Assembly: GCF_002814095.1 (NCBI RefSeq) | Contig: NZ_CP021913.1 | Coordinates: 1-64,000 of the forward strand | Direction: 5' to 3' | DNA: 64,000 bases | From: Sagittula sp. P11 | Lineage (GTDB): Bacteria; Pseudomonadota; Alphaproteobacteria; Rhodobacterales; Rhodobacteraceae | Shown: positions 57,354 through 64,000 of the stretch, in pieces | Layout: each line of letters opens with the position of its first letter | How positions within the stretch are numbered: position 1 is the first letter of the stretch | The notes under the pieces: model-generated | The model's database searches: none | What the model was told of the DNA's origin: nothing | The model's input: the letters and a program-made list of their open reading frames with translations, nothing else | Made by a program: the position numbers and the translations under genes

Positions 57354-58379
57354 ATGATCCGAACGATCGCAACCTGCGCCGCGGCGCTGGCCGTCCTCGC
57401 CGTGCCTGCGTCCGCCGAAACCCTGCGCGTGATGGGCCAGCCCGTCGCAACCGGCCTCATCCAGAAGAACGTCGAACAGCCGTTCTTCGAGAACTTCGCC
57501 GAGGAAACCGGCCTCGAAGGTTTCACCGCGGATTACCAGCCGGTCGACGTCACCGGCATCAAGGACACCGAGCAGCTGCGCATCCTCAAGGACGGCCTGT
57601 TCGACATCGTCTCGCTGCGCCTGTCGCAGGTCAGCCGCGACGAACCCACCATCCTCGGCCTCGACCTCGTCGGCCTGAACCCCGACTACGAAACCGGCAA
57701 GAAGACGGTCGAAGCCTTCGCCCCCGTTGTCGACGCCCGCCTGCAGGAGAAGTTCAACACCAAGCTGCTGGGCGTCTGGCCGTTCGGTCCGCAGGTCCTG
57801 TTCTGCGAACCGGAGATCGGCTCTCTGGCCGACCTCAAGGGCCTGAAGGTCCGCGTCTACGACCAGAACCTGGCCGAATTCATCAGCCTCGTCGGCGGCA
57901 CGCCCGTCCCGCTCAGCTTCCCCGAGGTGCAGCAGTCGCTGGCCCGCGGCGTGGTCGACTGCGCCATCACCGGCCCGTCGTCCGCCAATTCCGCCGGCTG
58001 GCCGGAAGTGACCTCCTACACCCTGCCGATTGCCTTCCAGCTTGCGATGAACGGCTACGGCATCAACCTCGACACATGGAACAAGATGACGCCGGAGCAG
58101 CAGGACAAGCTGCAGGCGGGCTTCGACAAGCTGTCCGACAAGATCTGGGCCTACTCCGAGGAGCTGTTCGACGACGCGGTGAACTGCAACACCGGCGCCG
58201 AGCCCTGCGAGACCGGCACCTCCTACGACCTGAAGCTGGTGGAGCCGACCGCCGCCGACAAGGAACTGGTGGGCACCGCCGTGCCGAACGTCTCCTTCCC
58301 GGCGTGGAAAGAAGTCTGCGACGCCACCAACCCGGGCTGCTCGGACGCGTGGACCGCCGCCACCGGCCAGAGCATGTAA
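57354..58379 (+). CDS. TRAP transporter substrate-binding protein (DctP family)
   Basis: Periplasmic solute receptor, 341 residues; signal peptide (MIRTIATCAAALAVLAVPASA). Family features: LKGLKVRVYDQNLAEFISLVG (ligand strand with the conserved Arg), GVVDCAITGPSSANSAGW and a Cys-rich C-terminus (NCNTGAEPCETG; VCDATNPGC) that probably forms disulfides. CAAGGAG precedes ATG 57354. The ligand is presumably an organic acid or amide processed by the flanking enzymes. Confidence 0.93.
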   Translation: MIRTIATCAAALAVLAVPASAETLRVMGQPVATGLIQKNVEQPFFENFAEETGLEGFTADYQPVDVTGIKDTEQLRILKDGLFDIVSLRLSQVSRDEPTILGLDLVGLNPDYETGKKTVEAFAPVVDARLQEKFNTKLLGVWPFGPQVLFCEPEIGSLADLKGLKVRVYDQNLAEFISLVGGTPVPLSFPEVQQSLARGVVDCAITGPSSANSAGWPEVTSYTLPIAFQLAMNGYGINLDTWNKMTPEQQDKLQAGFDKLSDKIWAYSEELFDDAVNCNTGAEPCETGTSYDLKLVEPTAADKELVGTAVPNVSFPAWKEVCDATNPGCSDAWTAATGQSM

Positions 58380-58444
58380 TTCCCCCGATGCCCCCGGGCC
58401 GGCGACGGCCCGGGGGCGCCCTTACCCTCGCCCGGAGACACCGA

Positions 58445-58999
58445 ATGGACCGCCTTGCCACATGGATCAGCCGCCTGTTCGGATGGGCGCTCCTGTTCCT
58501 GTCTGCCTTCGTCGCGCTGGAAACGGTGCTGCGCAAGGTCTTCAACACCTCCCTTCAGGGCGCCGACGAGCTGGGCGGATACGTCCTCGCCCTCGGGGCC
58601 GCACTGTCCTTCATCGTTGCCATGGCCGACCGCGCACACATCCGCATCGACGTGCTGCACGCGCGCTTCCCGTTGAAGGTGCAGGCCGCGCTCGACTGGC
58701 TGTCGGTGCTGTCGCTCGGCATCCTTGGGCTGTTCTTCCTCTATGTCGGCTGGTTCGTCATCGCCGACACGCTCGACTACGGCTCCACCGCCGCGACGCC
58801 CTGGCGCACGCCGCTCATCTGGCCGCAGTCCGCATGGTACGCGGGCCTCGCGGTCTTTGCGCTCTGCTCCTTCGTCCTCGCAGGCCGCGCGACCCGGCTG
58901 TTCCTCACAGGCCGCCATGCCCAGCTTGCCGCCGAATTCAACCCGACCTCCGCCGAAGAGGAGCTTTCCGAAGAGCTCCGGCAGCTTCAGGACCGCTGA
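58445..58999 (+). CDS. TRAP transporter small permease (DctQ family)
   Basis: 184 residues with four hydrophobic helices (about 8-30, 45-65, 88-110, 130-152), including RLFGWALLFLSAFVALETVLRK and the ADELGGYVLALGAAL segment typical of DctQ. It ends three bases before the large permease gene. Confidence 0.93.
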   Translation: MDRLATWISRLFGWALLFLSAFVALETVLRKVFNTSLQGADELGGYVLALGAALSFIVAMADRAHIRIDVLHARFPLKVQAALDWLSVLSLGILGLFFLYVGWFVIADTLDYGSTAATPWRTPLIWPQSAWYAGLAVFALCSFVLAGRATRLFLTGRHAQLAAEFNPTSAEEELSEELRQLQDR

Positions 59000-59002
59000 C
59001 AC

Positions 59003-60304
59003 ATGGGTATTCTCGACATCCTCGTGGGCTTCATCGTGATGATGGGCCTGCTTCTGGCCGGGCTGCCGGTCGCCACCGTGATGGTTGCAATAGGCGTCGC
59101 AGGCGGCATGATCCTTTACGGACCCGTCCTGCTGAAAAGCATGGGGCCGGTGCTCTGGGGCACCTCGAACGAGCCGGTTCTGACCGCCATTCCGCTGTTC
59201 ATCCTGCTGGGGGAACTGCTGCTGCGCTCGGGCCTTGCCGACCGCATGTATGGCACGCTGGCGCTCTGGCTCGGGCGGCTGCCCGGCGGCCTTTTGCACA
59301 CCAACATCGGCTGCTGCTCGCTGTTCGCGGCGACATCCGGCTCTTCCGTCGCCACCGCCGCAACCGTCGGCACCGTCGCCCTGCCCGCGCTCACCGAACG
59401 CCGCTACCGCCCCTCCCGCGCGCTGGGGTCGCTGGCGGCGGGCGGCACGCTGGGCATCCTCATCCCGCCGTCGGTCAACCTCCTGGTCTACGGCTCGCTG
59501 GCCAGCGTCTCCGTCGGGCAGCTCTTCATCGCGGGCATCGTGCCCGGCATCCTGCTGACGCTCCTGTTCATGGTCTTCATCGCCGCGCAGGACATCCTGT
59601 CGCCCGGCGGCGCCTTCGAGGACGCGCATGTGCCCTGGGCGGTGAAGATCCGCGCGCTGAAGAACCTCGTGCCCGCTGCCACCGTCTTTGCCATCGTCAT
59701 GGGCTCCATCTACCTCGGCATCGCCACGCCGACCGAAAGCGCAGCGCTGGCCGTGCTGACCGCACTCGGTTTCGTCGCGGCGGAGGGCAAGCTGACCCGC
59801 GACTTCCTCGACGTCTGTTTCCGCAAGACAGCACGCACGACCGGCATGATCCTCATGATCATCGTCGCCGCCTTCACCCTGAACGTGACGCTCGCGCTTG
59901 GCGGCGTGACCCGGGTGATGACGGTCTGGGTCGACAGCCTCGGCCTCACGCCGGTAGAGTTGCTTTTCGCGCTGATGCTGTTCTACGTGATCCTCGGCAT
60001 GTTCATGGACGTGCTGTCCATGCAGGTTCTGACGATCCCGATCGTCGTTCCGATCGTCACCGCCGCGGGCATCGACCCGGTCTGGTTCGGCATCTTCGTG
60101 GTCCTTATGTGCGAACTGGGCATGATCACCCCGCCGGTGGGCATGAACCTCTACGTCGTGCAGGGCGTCCGGAACGACAAGGGTCCCTTCACCGACGTCG
60201 TCACCGGCGCCGTGCCCTATGCCGCGCTCATGCTGCTCTTCACCTCGGCCCTGATCCTTTGGCCCTCCATCGCAACCTGGCTTCCGGAGGCGGTCGGACG
60301 ATGA
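59003..60304 (+). CDS. TRAP transporter large permease (DctM family)
   Basis: 433 residues, about twelve helices with re-entrant-type Gly-rich segments: FAATSGSSVATAATVGTVALP, AAGGTLGILIPPSVNLLVYG and GMITPPVGMNLYVVQG are family signatures. It couples sodium ions to solute import together with DctQ and the receptor. Its stop overlaps the amidase start as ATGA. Confidence 0.95.
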   Translation: MGILDILVGFIVMMGLLLAGLPVATVMVAIGVAGGMILYGPVLLKSMGPVLWGTSNEPVLTAIPLFILLGELLLRSGLADRMYGTLALWLGRLPGGLLHTNIGCCSLFAATSGSSVATAATVGTVALPALTERRYRPSRALGSLAAGGTLGILIPPSVNLLVYGSLASVSVGQLFIAGIVPGILLTLLFMVFIAAQDILSPGGAFEDAHVPWAVKIRALKNLVPAATVFAIVMGSIYLGIATPTESAALAVLTALGFVAAEGKLTRDFLDVCFRKTARTTGMILMIIVAAFTLNVTLALGGVTRVMTVWVDSLGLTPVELLFALMLFYVILGMFMDVLSMQVLTIPIVVPIVTAAGIDPVWFGIFVVLMCELGMITPPVGMNLYVVQGVRNDKGPFTDVVTGAVPYAALMLLFTSALILWPSIATWLPEAVGR

Positions 60305-61626
60305 GCCTCGACACCATGAAGACCCTGCCCGACGCCACCGCCCTCATCGACGCCTTCGGCACTGGGACCAGCGACCCCGTCGAAGTGATGGAACGCCACC
60401 TCGGCACCATCGACCAACGCGAACCCGGGCTGAACGCCTTCTCGGCCCGCGCCGCCGATGTGCGCGACCTCGCCCGCGCCGCCCGCGACCGCTGGCAGGC
60501 GGGCACACCCCTTGGTCCGCTCGACGGCGTGCCGGTGATCGTGAAGGACAACCTCGTGTCCGCCGGTCTTCCGGCGGCATGGGGCAATCCGGAGCTCGGG
60601 CGCCGCGTGCCGGATCATGACGAGAAGCCGGTCGCCGCCCTGCGCGCCGCCGGGGCCATCGTCCTCGGCAAGGGCAACACGCCGGAGTTCGCAGTCGAAG
60701 GCTACACCGCCAATGCAGCCTTCGGCGTGACCCGCAATCCGTTCGACCCGGCGCTGACGCCCGGGGGATCTTCCGGCGGGGTGGTCGCGGCCGTGGCGTC
60801 CGGCATGGCGGTGGCCGGGATCGGCACGGACGGCGGCGGCTCCATCCGGCGACCTGCGGGCTACACCGGGCTTTGGGGGCTGAAACCCGGGATCGGCAGC
60901 GTGCCGCGCGGCAATGGGCTGCCGCAGGTCCTGCTCGATTTCGAGACGGTCGGCCCGATCACGCGTTCCGCCCGCGACCTCGCGCTGTTCCACGGTGTCC
61001 TTGCCGGGCGCCCGGTCCGGCCCGTGACCCGCCCCGCCCGCATCCTCGCGGTCGGGCGCATCGCCGACGCCCCCTGCGACGCATCCATCCGCGCAGCCTT
61101 TGCCGAGACGATGGACCGGTTGCGCGCACTGGGCCACGACGTCACCGAAAGCCCGCTGCCCCTCGACCTCGATCCGCTGAACGAGGTCTGGTCGGGACTG
61201 GCGGAGATCGGTCTCGCCCATCTGGGCTGGCGCGACCCGGCGGTGATGGAAGCCGCCGCAGACAAGTACAAGGCGATGGCGGCGCGCGGCGCGCAGGTCT
61301 CTGCCGTCCAGCTTTACGAGGCGCTGACCCGGGTCTTCGCCCTGCGCGAGGAGGTCCGCGACCTCTGGGGGCATGACGCGGTGCTGATGCCGACCGCCGC
61401 CGCGCCACCATGGCCCGCGACGGAGGTCTACCCGGACACCATTGACGGCCAGCCCGCCGGACCGCGCGGCCACGCCGTCTATACCGGCTGGGTCAATGCG
61501 TCCGGCCTGCCCGCCATGGCCTTCCCGGCGGGGCGTGCGAACGGCCTGCCCATCGGGATGCAACTTGTGGGCCGACACGGCGGCGAGGACCTGCTGCTCA
61601 GCATTGCCGCCACGCTCGACGCCTGA
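60301..61626 (+). CDS. Amidase signature enzyme 1
   Basis: 441-residue Ser-cisSer-Lys hydrolase: K82 (VIVKDNL), cis-Ser S157 (TPGGSSGG) and nucleophile S181 (GGGSIRRPAG). Hydrolyses an amide to acid and ammonia. Translational coupling to the TRAP permease suggests it acts on the imported compound or on a product of the hydantoinase. Converges with the ridA-like gene 26 bases downstream. Confidence 0.93.
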   Translation: MSLDTMKTLPDATALIDAFGTGTSDPVEVMERHLGTIDQREPGLNAFSARAADVRDLARAARDRWQAGTPLGPLDGVPVIVKDNLVSAGLPAAWGNPELGRRVPDHDEKPVAALRAAGAIVLGKGNTPEFAVEGYTANAAFGVTRNPFDPALTPGGSSGGVVAAVASGMAVAGIGTDGGGSIRRPAGYTGLWGLKPGIGSVPRGNGLPQVLLDFETVGPITRSARDLALFHGVLAGRPVRPVTRPARILAVGRIADAPCDASIRAAFAETMDRLRALGHDVTESPLPLDLDPLNEVWSGLAEIGLAHLGWRDPAVMEAAADKYKAMAARGAQVSAVQLYEALTRVFALREEVRDLWGHDAVLMPTAAAPPWPATEVYPDTIDGQPAGPRGHAVYTGWVNASGLPAMAFPAGRANGLPIGMQLVGRHGGEDLLLSIAATLDA

Positions 61627-61651
61627 GCGCGCCGGGCGCGCCAGCCGAAAA

Positions 61652-62116
61652 TCAGGTCAGCTCGATCACCGCATCGACCTCCACCAGCGCCTTTGCCGGG
61701 AGAGAGGACACGTTGACCGCGGTGCGCGCATGGCGGCCCGCATCGCCGTAGAGGTCGATGAAAAGCTGCGAGGCGCCGTTCACGATCATCGGCCCCTCGC
61801 CGAAATCCGGCGGCGCCGCGACGAAGCCGCCCAGCCGGACGACCTCCTTCACCCGGCTGAGCGACCCGGCGACCTTCTTGATGCAGAACAGCAGGTTCAG
61901 CGCGCACATCCGTGCCGCCGCCTGCCCTTCGGCCATGTCAAACCCCTCGCCCACCGGCCCGAAGTACTTCGGCTGTCCTTCCCACTCGCAGATCTGGCCG
62001 GACAGGAACAACAGGTTGGCGGTGATCTTGCCCGGCAGGAACAGGGCGCGCGACGGGGCGGAGGGTGGCAGTTCCAGCCCCATCTCCGCCAGCTTCGCCT
62101 CGATAGGGCAGCTCAT
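61652..62116 (-). CDS. RidA/YjgF-YER057c-UK114 family protein
   Basis: 154 residues; RidA relatives hydrolyse reactive enamine/imine intermediates to ketones and ammonia, or act as other deaminases. It shows LFLSGQICEWEG, AEGQAAARMCALNLL and a C-terminal VNVSSLPAKALVEVDAVIEL, with the family Arg replaced in context ARTAVNVSSLP. It is of the longer COG0251 subtype. Its start overlaps the upstream amidase stop as ATGA. Confidence 0.9.
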   Translation of the reverse strand: MSCPIEAKLAEMGLELPPSAPSRALFLPGKITANLLFLSGQICEWEGQPKYFGPVGEGFDMAEGQAAARMCALNLLFCIKKVAGSLSRVKEVVRLGGFVAAPPDFGEGPMIVNGASQLFIDLYGDAGRHARTAVNVSSLPAKALVEVDAVIELT

Positions 62117-63285
62117 GCCGGCACCGCGGTCAGCGCCATGGCCGCCCGGATCAGCGACAGGTCCGAGCCGCGCGGCCCGATCAGCGAGACGCCGTAGGGC
62201 GCGCCGTCGACCTTGCCCGCGGGCATCACCACCTGTGGCAAGCCGGCCAGCCCCGCCACGCACAGAAGCCGCATCGCGTCGTGCCGGTAGCCGTCGAAGA
62301 CCTCGACCGGCGCATCCAGCCGGAACGGCGCGTCATGCACGACCGGCGCCAGCAGGACCCCTTCGGCACCCAGCAGCCGGTCCATCGACGCGGTGAAGGC
62401 CGCGCGGGCGGTGCGGGCGACCTCGGCCTCCGCCTCTGTCAGGGCTTCGGCTGCATCCGCGCGCCCGTCGATGCCGCGCACCAGCGGCATGCCGGAGGAA
62501 CGGATGAACGGCACCACGTCGACCTTCGCGTCCGCCGACATGGTGGCGAGGAAGGTCTTGTAGGTCGCCTCCACCCCTTCCGGGAAGACCGTGACCTCCG
62601 CCGCCTCCAGCCCGCCGAAGGCCGCCTCGTAGACCGCCCGCTGCTCCGGTCCCAGTTGCGCCAGCATGTCCACGGGCCGCATCAGACGCGGCGCTTCCGG
62701 CAGGGGTGCCGTGTCCTCCATCAGGACCGACATGGCGCGCAGGAGCGTTTGGCCGTCGCGCGCGAAGAGCCCGCAGGTGTCGTAGCTCGACGCCAGTTTC
62801 TGCACCGCCTCGAGCGAGATCACGCCATGTGTCGGCCGGATGCCCCAGATCCCGCAGAAGCTGGCGGGGGCGCGCACCGATCCGCCGGTGTCCGATCCCA
62901 CGGCGATGTCGCACAGCCCCGCGGCCACCGCCACGGCAGACCCCGAAGACGACCCGCCCGGGATGCGGTCGGGCGCCGCCGGGTTCACCGGCGTGCCGAA
63001 ATGCGCGTTCATGCCGTACATCGACCACGCCAGTTCGTCGGTATGGGTCTTGCCGACAAAGGCAGCGCCGGCCTCCAGCAGGGCCTCCACCGCCGGGGCG
63101 TTCGCCTGCTTGATATCGCTCATGGCGAGCGCTGTCGGGCAGCCCGACCCGGTGCGGTAGCCCGCCACGTCGTAGATGTCCTTCACGCCCAGCGTGAGCC
63201 CCGCCAACGGTCCGCCCCCGGCAGAGGCCACGCGCACCGGCGGGTAAGGCATGAAGCAGCGGAAGGGGTCTTTGTCGATCAGCAT
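62113..63285 (-). CDS. Amidase signature enzyme 2
   Basis: 390 residues; triad K35 (LGVKDIYDV), S112 (PGGSSSGSA) and S136 (DTGGSVRAPA). It is shorter than amidase 1 and of the AtzF/indoleacetamide-hydrolase-like size class. It is coupled to the ridA-like gene and lies 19 bases downstream of the ABC ATPase gene, so these three form one transcript opposite to the TRAP operon. Confidence 0.93.
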   Translation of the reverse strand: MLIDKDPFRCFMPYPPVRVASAGGGPLAGLTLGVKDIYDVAGYRTGSGCPTALAMSDIKQANAPAVEALLEAGAAFVGKTHTDELAWSMYGMNAHFGTPVNPAAPDRIPGGSSSGSAVAVAAGLCDIAVGSDTGGSVRAPASFCGIWGIRPTHGVISLEAVQKLASSYDTCGLFARDGQTLLRAMSVLMEDTAPLPEAPRLMRPVDMLAQLGPEQRAVYEAAFGGLEAAEVTVFPEGVEATYKTFLATMSADAKVDVVPFIRSSGMPLVRGIDGRADAAEALTEAEAEVARTARAAFTASMDRLLGAEGVLLAPVVHDAPFRLDAPVEVFDGYRHDAMRLLCVAGLAGLPQVVMPAGKVDGAPYGVSLIGPRGSDLSLIRAAMALTAVPA

Positions 63286-63304
63286 GTGGTTTCCGGTCTT
63301 TCAG

Positions 63305-64000
63305 TCATTCGGCGACGACGGGCTCTTCGGCGCGAAGGCAGGCGACGCGGCGGCGCGGGGCCGGCTCGATCATCGGCGGCAGCGCGGCGCGGCACTCCGG
63401 CAGGACCCGTGGGCATCGGGGCGCAAAAGAGCACGAGTCGGGCCGTTCTTCCAGAGCGGGCGGCGCACCGGGGATGGCGTTCAGCCGCTCTCCGCGCGCC
63501 ACGTCGTGCAGGTTGGCTGCCAGAAGACCCTGCGTATAGGGATGGCGCCCGTCGCGGATGATCTCGCGCGTGGTGCCCTCCTCGGCGATCTGGCCGGCGT
63601 ACATCACCGCGACCCGCTCGGAGATCTCAACCGCCACGCCGATGTCGTGGGTGACGAAGATCACGCCCATGCCGAATTCCTTCTGCAACTCGCGCAGCAG
63701 CAGCAGGATCTGGATCTGCACCGTGGCGTCGAGCGCCGTGGTCGGCTCGTCCGCCAGCAGAAGGCGCGGACGACATGCCAGCGCCAAAGCGATCATCACC
63801 CGCTGCCGCATGCCCCCCGACAGTTCGTGCGGGTAGTTGTGCAGGCGTCGGTTGGCCGAAGGGATGCGCACCCGGTCCAGCATGTCGAGCGCGGTGGACA
63901 TGGCGTCCTCCCGGCTGACGCCCTTGTGGCGCATCACCGATTCCGCGATCTGGTGGCCGACGGTGTAGACCGGATCCAGCGCCAGCGCCGGTTCCTGGAA
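63305..64000 (-). CDS. Oligopeptide-type ABC transporter ATPase (DppD/OppD-like), N-terminus outside window
   Basis: The last 231 codons of the gene are present. Q-loop [11 protein letters not shown], signature [16 protein letters not shown], Walker [13 protein letters not shown], switch His VTHDIG and the OppD-type C-terminal region with [13 protein letters not shown] and a further Cys. The Walker A part lies beyond 64000. Direction and spacing tie it to amidase 2 and the ridA-like gene; the import substrate is probably a peptide-like or amide compound. Confidence 0.93.
   Translation of the reverse strand, partial: FQEPALALDPVYTVGHQIAESVMRHKGVSREDAMSTALDMLDRVRIPSANRRLHNYPHELSGGMRQRVMIALALACRPRLLLADEPTTALDATVQIQILLLLRELQKEFGMGVIFVTHDIGVAVEISERVAVMYAGQIAEEGTTREIIRDGRHPYTQGLLAANLHDVARGERLNAIPGAPPALEERPDSCSFAPRCPRVLPECRAALPPMIEPAPRRRVACLRAEEPVVAE

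Noticed and set aside
58462-60300. Over 600 codons open upstream of and in frame with amidase 1
   Set aside because: The stretch overlaps dctQ and dctM in another frame and is Arg-rich without family sequence; the amidase fold begins at 60301.

Overview
The window is a GC-rich chromosomal segment from an alphaproteobacterium, almost certainly a member of the Rhodobacteraceae/Roseobacter group. Markers are the trgAB-cysK tellurite locus, an opgG-opgI-opgH-opgC glucan operon, a suf operon headed by a one-cysteine IscR, acrylyl-CoA reductase AcuI (marine acrylate/DMSP metabolism) and a holin/holin-associated muramidase pair. Genus is not resolvable by eye. Almost every base is coding; no insertion sequence, prophage core or CRISPR array is visible, and only one RNA gene, tRNA-Arg(CCG), was found.

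Layout. 1-2.2 kb: holin start, muramidase, DUF985 cupin and a repeat-rich PRC-barrel protein behind an ECF-type promoter; these genes are interrupted by frameshifts. 2.3-6.2 kb: zwf-pgl-pgi, glucose-6-phosphate metabolism, with a LacI-type operator in front of zwf. 6.4-13.3 kb: orphan radical SAM enzyme, nucleoside hydrolase, GNAT, SelO, DMT exporter, Fur/Mur regulator, AlaX editing protein. 13.3-19.6 kb: cfa-trgA-trgB-cysK-mscS-alaX run. 19.7-24.2 kb: SH3 lipoprotein, photolyase, AcuI, DinB, tRNA-Arg. 24.3-33.4 kb: one long iron-sulfur operon, iscR - cysteine desulfurase - sufB - four uncharacterised genes - sufC - sufD - two membrane proteins - sufS, with an Irr/ICE-type palindrome upstream and a second one inside the cysteine desulfurase gene. 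33.5-43.3 kb: hydrolase, HD phosphohydrolase, lpdA, DUF924, MFS, queA and a 1092-residue AsmA/YhdP-like protein. 43.4-48.3 kb: one-Cys BCP peroxiredoxin, DUF455 ferritin-like protein, M23 peptidase overlapping a bactofilin, and a secreted ClpP-like protein. 48.5-53.3 kb: opgGIHC, synthesis and succinylation of periplasmic glucans. 53.4-64 kb: a catabolic island with FAH/MhpD-type hydratase, LysR regulator, dihydropyrimidinase/hydantoinase, an arylmalonate-decarboxylase-like protein, a TRAP transporter, two amidases, a RidA protein and the start of an oligopeptide ABC transporter.

How they work together. The most coherent systems are the Suf operon, where Fe-S assembly genes are interleaved with conserved-looking but unassigned small proteins under apparent iron control, and the island at the right end. 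In the island a TRAP importer, a cyclic-amide hydrolase, a single-cysteine AMDase/racemase-family enzyme and amidases are translationally coupled, which suggests uptake and stepwise degradation of an unknown cyclic ureide or amide. That island is the best candidate for an undescribed pathway.

Quality note. Six single-base reading-frame breaks were found, five of them in the first 4.7 kb, so the left end of the window may carry sequence errors; affected genes are described as frameshifted, not as proven pseudogenes.
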